From: Paraburkholderia dilworthii
GTDB lineage: Bacteria > Pseudomonadota > Gammaproteobacteria > Burkholderiales > Burkholderiaceae
NCBI RefSeq assembly: GCF_000472525.1
Contig: NZ_AWZT01000014.1
Coordinates: 56,210 to 120,209 of the forward strand
Direction: 5' to 3'
DNA length: 64,000 bases
The translations under genes were made by a program, and so were the position numbers. This document shows, piece after piece, positions 28,195 to 36,252 of the stretch. Each line of letters starts with the position of its first letter. Position 1 is the first letter of the stretch. The notes beneath the pieces were generated by a model. It made no database searches and had not been told where the DNA came from. It worked only from the letters and a program-made list of their open reading frames with translations.

Positions 28195-28597
28195 GTGAGC
28201 CGCAATTACACACTTGCACACACTTGCGCAATGATTCTCACCCGGCGCTCGGCGGGCCGCGCCGCAAGAGCGGTTGCACCGTTTGTGCGCGCGTGGAGGT
28301 CTCGTCGAAACGTCCGGCGAGACCTCTAGCAAGATCGACGGTTCACGCGTAGCAGGCAGGCAAACAATGCCTCGTTGCAGCAAGCCGACATCCGTGCGCA
28401 CCGGGCCACCCCGGGCCGCTCGTGGCGTATCCCACGTATTGCACGCATATATGAAGATGAGCCGCGGACAACGTCCGCCGCCGATGGGCACAGCTATTGC
28501 TCAACTTGGCTCGCCGGCAGATCGCTCGCTCAGGCACGTATGTCCGGCGCGAGTCGCCGTTCAACTTCAATCCAGCAATTCATCGGTGGGAGGCCTC
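28195..28597. other. intergenic region before the DUF1328 gene
   Basis: 403 bp. An open frame from 28274 runs in frame into the DUF1328 gene, but its translation is low-complexity and unlike any protein I know, so I treat it as leader. No clear hairpin or operator was found. Confidence 0.4.
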
Positions 28598-28759
28598 ATG
28601 CTTCGATACGCTGCAATCTTCTTCGTCATCGCTATCATCGCCGCGGTGTTCGGCTTTGGCGGCATCGCCGCGGGCGCGACGGAGATCGCCAAGGTGCTGT
28701 TCTTCATCTTCGTGGTGATTTTCCTCGTCACCTTGCTGATGGGCGTGATGCGGCGCTGA
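28598..28759 (+). CDS. DUF1328 family small membrane protein
   Basis: A 53-aa protein beginning [20 protein letters not shown], with a Gly-rich turn ([12 protein letters not shown]) and a second hydrophobic helix, [16 protein letters not shown]. This is the standard DUF1328 (UPF0391) pattern of two membrane helices. Such genes are widespread and often stress- or stationary-phase-linked, but their function is unknown. The ATG at 28598 follows a GGGAGG ribosome site. A much longer in-frame upstream start was rejected because its translation is not protein-like. Confidence 0.9.
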   Translation: MLRYAAIFFVIAIIAAVFGFGGIAAGATEIAKVLFFIFVVIFLVTLLMGVMRR

Positions 28760-28963
28760 TCACCGCATCGACTGTGTAAGCGGAGGAATACCCGCCCCGG
28801 CGGGCGTGCCGGCGACCGGTTGCAATACCTGCCACGGTGTATTGCAATAGTTGCCGCTCCCGCCGGGGCTTCCCCGCAACGCAACACGCAATGCTCATCC
28901 GCGTGCTGAGAGTTCTCCAACGCAACGCCCCTGCGCTTCTCTGCACCGGCATCCATATCCGCA

Positions 28964-29887
28964 TCATTCGACAGACGGCACGCGCGGCTCGCTATCGCGC
29001 AAGCCTAGATGCAACTCCTCGCAGAGAAAAACCTGCAACGTCTGCACGGCCGCATCCTGCGCACCCGGAACCTCGCGCATGAAAAGGCCGAAGTCCGCAG
29101 CGGGCGCATCGGGCAAGCCATCGGCGTGACCGAGAATCCTCATGGAGTCCGAACGAATATTACCTTCCAGCAATACCGACACACCGAGCCCGGCTTCGAC
29201 CGCTGACTGAACCGCCGGCAAACTCGTGCTCGTGCAGACGATGCGCCAGCCGATGCCCGCGCGGCGCAGCGCCATCAACACATGCTGTTGCCACAGACAC
29301 GCACCGCCGAACGCGACGACGGGCAAGGCCGCGCCCGCTTCGCGCACATAGCCGCGTGCGCCGACCCAGAACAACGGTTGAGTCCATGTGAGCAAAGGCG
29401 TGCTGTCGACCAACGCGGGATCGGCGACGACCACATCGAGGCCGCCGTCCGCGAGCCGCTTCGACAAGATGGCGCTGCTGTCCACGACGATTTCCAGCGC
29501 AACCCGCGGATACGCAATCGAAAAGCGCCGCAACGCGCGCGGCAAACGACCGACAGCGATGTCCTCGAGCATGCCGAGCCGCACTGTGCCCGACACCTGC
29601 CCCGCGCTCAATGCGCGCCGCGCATCGGCGCCCGCGCCGAGAATCGCGTGCGCATAGGGCAACAGCAAATGGCCGGCCTCGGTGAGTTGTACGCCGCGCG
29701 GCGAGCGATCGAGCAGGCGCTGGCCAAGGTCTTCTTCGAGACGGCGCAGCTGCATGCTCACCGCTGCCTGCGTGCGTGCGAGGCGGCTCGCGGCCACGCC
29801 CACCGCACCTGTCTCCGCGACGGTGACAAAGGCGCGAAGCAGACTGCTGTCGAGGTCACGGGTCATCACGATTGTTGAAGTGGACAT
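28964..29887 (-). CDS. LysR family transcriptional regulator
   Basis: A 307-aa LysR-type regulator with the HTH LLRAFVTVAETGAVGVAASR and TQAAVSMQLRRLEEDLGQRL at residues about 15-55, and an effector domain after residue 95. It is divergent from an EamA-type exporter gene and is probably its regulator. ATAAG-N9-CTTAT (29886-29904), a T-N11-A type half-palindrome, overlaps the start codon. Alternative starts are an ATG 21 bases downstream and a TTG at 29899. Confidence 0.9.
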   Translation of the reverse strand: MSTSTIVMTRDLDSSLLRAFVTVAETGAVGVAASRLARTQAAVSMQLRRLEEDLGQRLLDRSPRGVQLTEAGHLLLPYAHAILGAGADARRALSAGQVSGTVRLGMLEDIAVGRLPRALRRFSIAYPRVALEIVVDSSAILSKRLADGGLDVVVADPALVDSTPLLTWTQPLFWVGARGYVREAGAALPVVAFGGACLWQQHVLMALRRAGIGWRIVCTSTSLPAVQSAVEAGLGVSVLLEGNIRSDSMRILGHADGLPDAPAADFGLFMREVPGAQDAAVQTLQVFLCEELHLGLRDSEPRVPSVE

Positions 29888-29931
29888 AAGAAATATCAAC
29901 TTATCTTAGTAGCGCCGGAGCCGATAAGATA
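29886..29931. promoter_or_regulatory. LysR-type operator candidates in the LysR/EamA divergent promoter
   Basis: Two overlapping dyads are visible: ATAAG-N9-CTTAT at 29886-29904, and TATCTTA / TAAGATA with a 16-base spacer at 29902-29931. Both fit the dyad style bound by LysR tetramers between divergent genes. Confidence 0.55.
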
Positions 29932-29964
29932 GCGTGAACATTCCTACGGTGACGCCAAAACACG

Positions 29965-30855
29965 ATGCAGGACACGACGATCAAGTGCGCAGCCAACCCC
30001 GACCCCGCCACGGCACAACCTGCGGGCGCCGCAGCCGGTGCAGCGTTGCTGTGCGTGCTGTCCATGTCGAGCGTGCAATTCGGCGCCGCGCTTTCCGAAC
30101 CGACAATGGCGGTCTACGGCTCGCTCAGTACCACGTGGCTGCGTTTGAGTTGGGCCGCGCTCGTCCTCGCCGTGCTGGTTCGCCCGCGCTTTCTCAGCTA
30201 CTCGCGCGCGCATTGGTTCGCCGCGGGCGCCCTCGGGGCCGCGATGGCCGGCATGACGTTGTGCTTTTTTGCGGCGCTTCAACGCATTCCGCTAGGTCTC
30301 GCGGTGGCCATCGACTTTCTCGGGCCGCTTACGGTGGCAACGCTGGCCGTGCGCCGCGCACGCGCGCTGCTGTGGCCCGCGCTGGCGATTGCCGGCGTCG
30401 TGCTGCTCTCGCGCGATCGCGCTGGTTGGGTGGGCGAACCGCTCGGCGTCCTGCTCGCGTTTGCAGCGGCTTGCGGCTGGGGCAGCTATATCGTGCTGAT
30501 GAAAAAGACCGGCAAGCTGTTTCCCGGACTGGAAGGCCTGTCGGTCTCGCTGATCGCCGCCGCACTCGTCGCCACGCCTTTTGGTCTGGCGGAGAGCGGC
30601 ATGCAGTTGGCAGCGGGCCAGCTCGCGGCAACCGCAGGCCTCGCGATCCTGGTTCCTTTATTGCCGTACGCGCTCGAGATGGTGGCGCTGCGTCATATGC
30701 CGGCGAGTTCGTTCGGTATCCTGATGAGTGTCGAGCCAGCCATCGGCGCGGTGGCCGGCTTCATCGTATTGCATCAGCCGATGGGCATTTTGCAGATCGC
30801 GGGCACTTTGCTCGTGGTCGCCGCGAGTGTCGGCGCGGTGGTGGCCGCGCGTTAG
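29965..30855 (+). CDS. EamA family transporter (RhtA-like amino acid exporter)
   Basis: A 296-aa inner-membrane protein of the drug/metabolite transporter superfamily with about ten membrane segments in two EamA repeats. GLAVAIDFLGPLTVA and ASSFGILMSVEPAIGAVAGF with LHQPMG are characteristic of the RhtA (threonine/homoserine exporter) subgroup. It is divergent from a LysR regulator, the common layout for inducible efflux genes. The substrate is probably an amino acid or analogue, by similarity only. Confidence 0.88.
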   Translation: MQDTTIKCAANPDPATAQPAGAAAGAALLCVLSMSSVQFGAALSEPTMAVYGSLSTTWLRLSWAALVLAVLVRPRFLSYSRAHWFAAGALGAAMAGMTLCFFAALQRIPLGLAVAIDFLGPLTVATLAVRRARALLWPALAIAGVVLLSRDRAGWVGEPLGVLLAFAAACGWGSYIVLMKKTGKLFPGLEGLSVSLIAAALVATPFGLAESGMQLAAGQLAATAGLAILVPLLPYALEMVALRHMPASSFGILMSVEPAIGAVAGFIVLHQPMGILQIAGTLLVVAASVGAVVAAR

Positions 30856-31050
30856 TGAAGGTGCGCTGGTGAGGGTGCGCCAGTGAGGATACGTTTAGTG
30901 AAGCCGCGTTAGTCACAGCGCGATGGGGATATGACCGGATAATAGCGCCGGCGGCAGCGTCAACGGCACTCACTAGAAGCGCGAGGCAACAGCGGGGCAT
31001 TGACGATGCACCCAGCGAAACACGACGCCGACGCAACAACGCCCGCGTAG

Positions 31051-31602
31051 CTAAGGCATGTTCTCGGCTTCGTACAAACGCCGCCCGGCGGCATCTTTCG
31101 CGCCGACGATCGGCTCGAAATCAATCGGCCATTCAATACCGATGTCCGGATCGCTCCACAAGATGCAGCGCTCCAGTTCGGGAAACCAGTACTCGGTCGT
31201 CTTCCACAAACACTCGGCGACGTCGGAGAGCACGACGAAGCCATGCGCGAAGCCGGGCGGCACCCACACCTGCCGATGGTTTTCGGCGCTCAGGTAAGCG
31301 CCGCACCACTTGCCGAAGTTCGGCGAATTGAGCCGTACGTCCACTGCGACGTCGAATATCTCGCCGGCCACGACGTGCATGAGCCGGCCTTGCGGACGCT
31401 GCACCTGATAGTGCAATCCGCGCAGCACCCCATGCACCGCACGCAGATGCCGGTCTTGCACGAAGTCGAAACCACGCGCGACGTCGTCGATGAACTCGTC
31501 CGCGGCAAAGCTCTCGTAACAGAAACCGAATTCGTCGCTAAACACCTCGGGCTCGATGAGTTTCACTTCCGGCAGTGCCGTCGCCAACACCTGGTTGCCC
31601 AT
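31051..31602 (-). CDS. rfbC: dTDP-4-dehydrorhamnose 3,5-epimerase
   Basis: A 183-aa cupin enzyme of dTDP-L-rhamnose synthesis. It shows the family order VFSDEFGFCYESF, then the active-site His stretch RAVHGVLRGLHYQ, RLMHVVAGEIFDVAVDVR, VWVPPGFAHGFVVLSD and the ILWSDPDIGIEWP C-terminal signature. The usual DxRG of the first motif is DEFG, a small deviation. It stands alone, away from rfbA/B/D, so it may be a second copy or part of a scattered pathway. Before it, 30856-31050 (195 bp) holds degenerate GTGAGG-type repeats and no gene. Confidence 0.92.
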   Translation of the reverse strand: MGNQVLATALPEVKLIEPEVFSDEFGFCYESFAADEFIDDVARGFDFVQDRHLRAVHGVLRGLHYQVQRPQGRLMHVVAGEIFDVAVDVRLNSPNFGKWCGAYLSAENHRQVWVPPGFAHGFVVLSDVAECLWKTTEYWFPELERCILWSDPDIGIEWPIDFEPIVGAKDAAGRRLYEAENMP

Positions 31603-31702
31603 GCCACTCTGCCCGTAAAAAACTGCTCGACAAAGAACGGGTGCCGCCGCGCGCTCGCGTGGCGGTGCTGAGGCGCGCCTGCCCTACAGGCGCGATTGAG
31701 TA

Positions 31703-32698
31703 TCACAGCTCGGAGGAAGCGAGGCGGCTACGGGCGCGATATTCCGTTGGGGAGAGCGCCATGCGCTTGCGGAAGATCTTCGCGAGGCGGTCGCCATTGC
31801 CGGTGCCGCTGCGCCGCGCGATCTTGTCGACGGGCAATTCGGTTTCGGTCAGAAAGTTGCACGCAATGCGCAGCCGCACCTGCAACAGGTAGTCCGACGG
31901 CGTGACGTGCATTTCATGCTTGAAGCGCCGCAGGAAGTTGCGCTCGCTCATGGCGGCGACCTGGGCGGCGTCGGCCACCGACACCGGACGGTCACAGTTC
32001 GCTTCCATCCAGCGCGCCGCCGCACGGATTTTCTCGGCGACGCTCAGCGTGCCGCCCTCGGCCGGCAACGGAACCCACGTCGCGGCCATGCCCGGCATCA
32101 CGCGTTCGGCGACGCTGCGCGCGAGCTCGGCGCCGAGATCCCGCTTGATGAACATCAGCGCGCTGCGGGCGCAGTCGTTGCGGTCGTTGGACGCGCTAAG
32201 AATGGCGTCCGCCCCGCCCCGACCGTAGCGGCCGATTTGCAGCGCCTCCGGGTCGCCGGGATTGGCGGCTTCCAGCACGAGCCGCCCTTCACCGATGGTT
32301 TCGATCGCACGAGTGCGCGCTTGCACCGAGCGCAGCCAGGCGAGCAGCCGCTGGTCGCGGGCCGCCTCGTGCGCGCCGTGCCCGCCGGCAACGAAGAGGA
32401 CGTCGAAGCCGGTCCCAAAGCGCGTGTCGATGCGGTCGGTCCAGATGCGCGCGGCCGATGAGCTAGGCACGCTGCCGCCGTCGAGCGACAGGAACTGCAC
32501 TTCATACGGCGGCTCTTCACCTGGCCGCGTGCCGGACAGTTCGTTCGCGGTCTGGAACATTTCGACGACCGTGCCGGGACCCAGCAACCAGAAACCGTCG
32601 AACAGCAAAACACCAATTCGCCGCGCCGCGGTACGAACGTTGACAGTGGGCGTATGTAACCAGGTAACCCTCGCAGAATCGACGTGGATGTGAGACAT
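31703..32698 (-). CDS. GlxA/FtrA-type transcriptional regulator (DJ-1/PfpI plus AraC domains)
   Basis: A 331-aa regulator with an N-terminal DJ-1/PfpI-like amidotransferase fold (RIGVLLFDGFWLLGPGTVVE, about residues 30-50, and FDVLFVAGGHGAHEAARDQR) and a C-terminal AraC DNA-binding domain (SVADAAQVAAMSERNFLRRF, about 240-260, with LPVDKIARRSGTGNGDRLAK). The Cys nucleophile seen in active DJ-1 enzymes is not evident (AGGHGAH), so a sensing role is likely. The ATG at 32698 follows the ribosome site TGAGGAAGG; the open frame extends to 32710. The target is unknown. Confidence 0.9.
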   Translation of the reverse strand: MSHIHVDSARVTWLHTPTVNVRTAARRIGVLLFDGFWLLGPGTVVEMFQTANELSGTRPGEEPPYEVQFLSLDGGSVPSSSAARIWTDRIDTRFGTGFDVLFVAGGHGAHEAARDQRLLAWLRSVQARTRAIETIGEGRLVLEAANPGDPEALQIGRYGRGGADAILSASNDRNDCARSALMFIKRDLGAELARSVAERVMPGMAATWVPLPAEGGTLSVAEKIRAAARWMEANCDRPVSVADAAQVAAMSERNFLRRFKHEMHVTPSDYLLQVRLRIACNFLTETELPVDKIARRSGTGNGDRLAKIFRKRMALSPTEYRARSRLASSEL

Positions 32699-32881
32699 GG
32701 CCTTCCTCAAAATGTCTACGTGGTTGGACGAGGACGCGCGTTAGTCCGACGATATGGATGAATTGATATTAGCGATTCAACATCGGCAAACGCCGCTCAC
32801 GGATTATTAGCGATGTTATCCGAATGAATCGCGTTAGTAAATTTGAAACGATGTAAATAGACCGACTATAAAAAGTATGAA

Positions 32882-32900
32882 GAAAAGCATTCTCATTTGA
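32882..32900. promoter_or_regulatory. Fur-box-like element
   Basis: GAAAAGCATTCTCATTTGA shares the run CATTCTCATTT with the Fur box at 52921-52939. It has no obvious iron gene next to it. Possible targets are the AraC-type regulator gene on the minus strand (start 32698) or an unannotated transcript. Confidence 0.45.
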
Positions 32901-33270
32901 TGCAAGTAATAAGTAGCGGCGCATGGATAGACAGCGGCAAAAGATACCGCATGCACACATGCGCTCCGGGGCGCGCCCGCAGCCGCTGGGCGTGTACGGC
33001 CCAGCTCCCTGCGGGCTATCATGCGACATGCATTGACACACTTGCGTCTTCCATTTTTGCGACGCTCAAAACGTTTCAAACCTGAACACCTGATTGCCTT
33101 GCGATGGCGCTTTGAATTCCATTTGTTATTCGCAAATAGGGAATTGGCGCCATAGCTATTGGTGATTAGCCAGCCGCGAATCTAATAGAGAGATTATCTG
33201 TTTATGCGACTCTATTACCGATGCTAAAAATGTTTCATTTCTGAAACATGGATCGTTGATTGATATGAAT

Positions 33271-33300
33271 AAAAGCCGCCGAATCGAGCCGGCGCCTTTT
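33271..33300. terminator. bidirectional terminator-like hairpin
   Basis: AAAAGCCGCCG pairs with CGGCGCCTTTT with a single mismatch, around an 8-base loop. T-runs occur on both strands. On the minus strand it lies about 95 bp beyond the PmbA stop and probably ends the tldD-pmbA transcript. On the plus strand it could end a transcript from the AT-rich region. Confidence 0.6.
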
Positions 33301-33395
33301 AGTCAGACGATTAATGTGCCACGAGCTATTGCATTGTGGCAATGCACAAAAACCGCCGCGCGGCCCGCGTTAAGCAGCGAGCCGTGTGGCGGCCT

Positions 33396-34760
33396 TTAAA
33401 GCGTCAACTCAAACGCTTTCGCGAGGATGCCGGGCAATTGCATGCCACCTGTCGCGCGCTCTCCCCAAGTACCGTCGCTCAGCAGCAATTCGGCCTGCGC
33501 GCCGATTTGCTCCAGCTCGCTGCCGAGCAGGCGATAGAGGCTGTCGTCGAAACGCATGGCTTCGAGCGGCGCGGCGATCTGCCCGTCTTCGACCCAGAAG
33601 GTCGCAAAGCGCGTCATGCCGGTGAGACGGCAATTCATCCGGTCGGAGAAGTTCACGTACCACAAATTGCCGATGTAAAGACCGGTGCCGATCCGCGCGA
33701 GAATCTCGCCGTCGGCCAGATCGCCGGGCTGCATTGCGAGCGACGTCGGTGCTTCTTCGGCGAGCGCACCGTTCGGCGTCAAGCCATATTCGCGCGCGCT
33801 GCGCGCATTGGTCAATTGCCCGGCGCTGCGCCCGGCATCGATCAGCGCAACGCTCTCACGCAAGTAACCATCATCGTTGAAGCTTGGTGTAATGCCGAGC
33901 CCAAGTTCCTCGCTGAGCGTCACGCGAGCATCGAGCGCTATTTCGCCCGCGTGCAGCTTGTACAACTCGCTGCGCGAACTGGCCTGCGCGCGAGCCGAAA
34001 AGCCTCGCCATGCTGTGACGCCCAACAGTTCAGCAAGCGCGGCCGGTGCGAGCCACGCTCGATAATGCCCGGGCGCGAGCGCACGCGGCGCGCGAGCAAG
34101 CACCGCGAGACGCGTGGCGGCCTCTTCGACCTTGCCCGCAAAGATGGCATCGCTCCAGTCGTCGCCGGCATAGGTTGTCTTGATAGCGCGACCGCTGGGG
34201 TCGTACAGCGACCAGCTGAAATTGAAATTGTCGACTTCATACCAGCCGCGGCTGCCGCGCGTGGATGCGAAGCCGCGCACGATCGTGCCGCCCGCATAAA
34301 AGCCCACGAAATCGAGGCCGCGCGCGCATTGCGCGACGACGCGCGATAAGCCGTGCGGATCGGGCAACCTGCCCGAACGCTGCGTGGCACGCTGCCATGC
34401 CGAGGTGTCGAAGAGCAAATGCGGATCGTCGGCGGCATTGCGCAGACCTTCGCGCAGCGTGGCAAGCGCGGCGCTCACTTCGTCGATGTCGTGTTGCAGA
34501 TCGCCGCACACGGTCAGCGTGGAATATGCCTGACGCGCGCCGTCGATCAGACGCAAGGTCAGCTTGCCCTGCGAGACGGTGCCGCTTTGCCGCACCTTAC
34601 CCGCGTTGAAGCGGACGAAGTCGGATTGCTCGCCGGCAAACGAACTGAGCGTGGTTTCTCCGCCTTGCTGAAGACGCTCGATCGCATCGGCGAGCGACGT
34701 GAAGTGCCGCTGCCAGTCCACGGCATGCGTGACGCGCGATGACATGAAGTGGCTCATCAT
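33396..34760 (-). CDS. TldD/PmbA family protein (PmbA/TldE-like subunit)
   Basis: A 454-aa partner subunit of a TldD/TldE-type metalloprotease. Its ATG overlaps the stop of the upstream tldD-like gene in ATGA, so subunits are probably made in balance. Family features are the N-terminal EQSDFVRFNAGKVRQSG strand, GFYAGGTIVRGFASTRGSRG and the C-terminal GLYIGNLWYVNFSDRMNCRL then TGMTRFATFWVEDGQ. In the E. coli complex TldE lacks the zinc site and TldD carries it; likewise no HExxxH is seen here. The open frame extends on to 35351 only as a shadow of tldD. Confidence 0.9.
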   Translation of the reverse strand: MMSHFMSSRVTHAVDWQRHFTSLADAIERLQQGGETTLSSFAGEQSDFVRFNAGKVRQSGTVSQGKLTLRLIDGARQAYSTLTVCGDLQHDIDEVSAALATLREGLRNAADDPHLLFDTSAWQRATQRSGRLPDPHGLSRVVAQCARGLDFVGFYAGGTIVRGFASTRGSRGWYEVDNFNFSWSLYDPSGRAIKTTYAGDDWSDAIFAGKVEEAATRLAVLARAPRALAPGHYRAWLAPAALAELLGVTAWRGFSARAQASSRSELYKLHAGEIALDARVTLSEELGLGITPSFNDDGYLRESVALIDAGRSAGQLTNARSAREYGLTPNGALAEEAPTSLAMQPGDLADGEILARIGTGLYIGNLWYVNFSDRMNCRLTGMTRFATFWVEDGQIAAPLEAMRFDDSLYRLLGSELEQIGAQAELLLSDGTWGERATGGMQLPGILAKAFELTL

Positions 34761-36193
34761 GCGCCTCCGAACACGTCGACATTGCTGAACACGCAAGCCG
34801 GCGACGCGTGGCCCACGCGAATGATCTGCGCCGGCTCTCCCTTGCCGCACATCGACGTGCCATACACTTCGCGCGTTGCCGCGTTGCCGACCGCGCTCAG
34901 GCTGCGCCAGAAGTTCGCGGAAATGCCGCGATAGTTCGGCTGCTTGACGATTTGCGTGAGCTTGCCGTTTTCGATCAGCTGCCCGAATTCGCAGCCGAAC
35001 TGGAACTTGTTGCGATGATCGTCGATCGACCAGGACGTGTTCGTGCGCATCAGAATGCCGCGTTCGATGTTGCCGATCATCTCGTCCAGTGAACTGCCGC
35101 CGGGCTCGATGTTCAGATTCGCCATGCGGTCGATCGGCGGCCGATTCCAGTTCGACGCGCGCGAATTCGCCACGCCCGGCATGCCCGCGCGTTGCTGCGA
35201 AAGCGCGCCGCCAAGCGGTCGTTCCAGAACGCCGTTGCGGATCAGATATTCCTTGTGCGCTTCGGTGCCGTCGTCGTCGAATGCGTAGGCTGCGGCTTCT
35301 TCGCGCAACTCCGGGTCGAAAGTCACGTTCAGCAGTTCGGAACCGTAGCAATACGAACCGAACATCTCCGGCTTCACGAAACTCCAGCCCGCGAAATTGC
35401 GCTCATCGCCGAGAATGCGGTCCAATTCCAGCGGATGACCGATCGACTCGTGAATCTGCAGCATCATCTGATCGGGCATCAGCAGCAGATCGCGCTTACC
35501 CGACGGGCAGTTCGGCGCTGCCAGCAATTGCAGCGCCTCGACGGCCACACGCGCACCCGAGCCGTCGAAGTTAAAGCGCGCGAGCACGTCCATGCCGCCC
35601 TGCCCGAGCGTGCCGTAATTTCCACCGAGCGTGCGCACCTGAGTGTCGCCGTTCGCATGCGCGGCCACGCTCAGTTGCGGCATCACGAAACGGAACCGCT
35701 GATCGATACGCACACCGTCGCCCGTCATGTAAAGCTGGTCGGTGTGGATGATCTGCACGGCGGCCACGCGCTCGACGACGCGCGAATCCAGATTCGCGGC
35801 CGCGCATTCGGCGCTCAGCCGGTCGATCCATTCGGCGCGGCCCGGCAGCGCGTGTTGCGCATTCGGCGATACATACTCGCCGCTCGCCGAAGGACGAGCC
35901 ACTTCGCGATGATCGATCAACGACAATGCGGCGCTCGCCTCGGCGCGTGCCGTGGCGAGATCGAGCGCCTGTTGTAAGCCGGCCGCCGACAGATTCGCCG
36001 TCGCCGCGTAGCCGGCTCCCGCGCCGACCCACGCGATCAGCATCGCGCCGCGATCGCGCACCGTGCGCAGCGGCTGCGCGATGTCGTTGCGAACCTCGTG
36101 ATCGTCGATCCGTTCATCGACGATGCGCAGCGACCAGAATGCCGCGCGGCTCGTAAGCGACCGGGCGGCCTGCGCCCAGCGTTCGTCAATCAT
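34757..36193 (-). CDS. tldD: TldD family metallopeptidase
   Basis: The catalytic subunit of a TldD/TldE heterodimer that digests unfolded peptides and, in E. coli, matures microcin B17 and degrades CcdA. The 478-aa protein has the zinc motif HExxxH at His248-Glu249-His253 (MLQIHESIGHPLELDR). The conserved N-terminal RIVDERIDDHEVRNDIAQ and the C-terminal NRPPIDRMANLNIEPGGSS with NTSWSIDDHRNKFQFGCEFG complete the pattern. It is directly coupled to the PmbA-like gene. Proteobacterial tldD and pmbA are usually unlinked, so this adjacent pair may be an additional set. The symbol is family-level. Confidence 0.88.
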   Translation of the reverse strand: MIDERWAQAARSLTSRAAFWSLRIVDERIDDHEVRNDIAQPLRTVRDRGAMLIAWVGAGAGYAATANLSAAGLQQALDLATARAEASAALSLIDHREVARPSASGEYVSPNAQHALPGRAEWIDRLSAECAAANLDSRVVERVAAVQIIHTDQLYMTGDGVRIDQRFRFVMPQLSVAAHANGDTQVRTLGGNYGTLGQGGMDVLARFNFDGSGARVAVEALQLLAAPNCPSGKRDLLLMPDQMMLQIHESIGHPLELDRILGDERNFAGWSFVKPEMFGSYCYGSELLNVTFDPELREEAAAYAFDDDGTEAHKEYLIRNGVLERPLGGALSQQRAGMPGVANSRASNWNRPPIDRMANLNIEPGGSSLDEMIGNIERGILMRTNTSWSIDDHRNKFQFGCEFGQLIENGKLTQIVKQPNYRGISANFWRSLSAVGNAATREVYGTSMCGKGEPAQIIRVGHASPACVFSNVDVFGGA

Positions 36194-36252
36194 TCAGGCT
36201 CCGTAGGGTTTGCTAGCTTGCGGGTTTTCTTCAAATATTTCCGTCGTATTCG

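Larger units (their letters stand above)
32699..33395. other. AT-rich gene-free region
   Basis: About 700 bp clearly richer in A/T than the surrounding DNA, with only weak small open frames. It holds a Fur-box-like element (32882-32900), an 8-bp-arm dyad ATGTTTCA-TTTC-TGAAACAT (33230-33249) and a terminator-like hairpin (33271-33300). It lies upstream of the AraC-type regulator gene and downstream of the PmbA gene. It may carry a small RNA or remnants of acquired DNA; no gene can be called. Confidence 0.6.

Noticed and set aside
28274-28597. N-terminal extension of the DUF1328 gene
   Set aside because: The extra 108 residues are low-complexity and unlike the family, whose usual 53-aa form is preceded by its own ribosome site.
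32834-33079. An 81-codon minus-strand frame in the AT-rich region, including a hydrophobic end
   Set aside because: No ribosome site, mixed composition and no homologous pattern; it could not be separated from chance.
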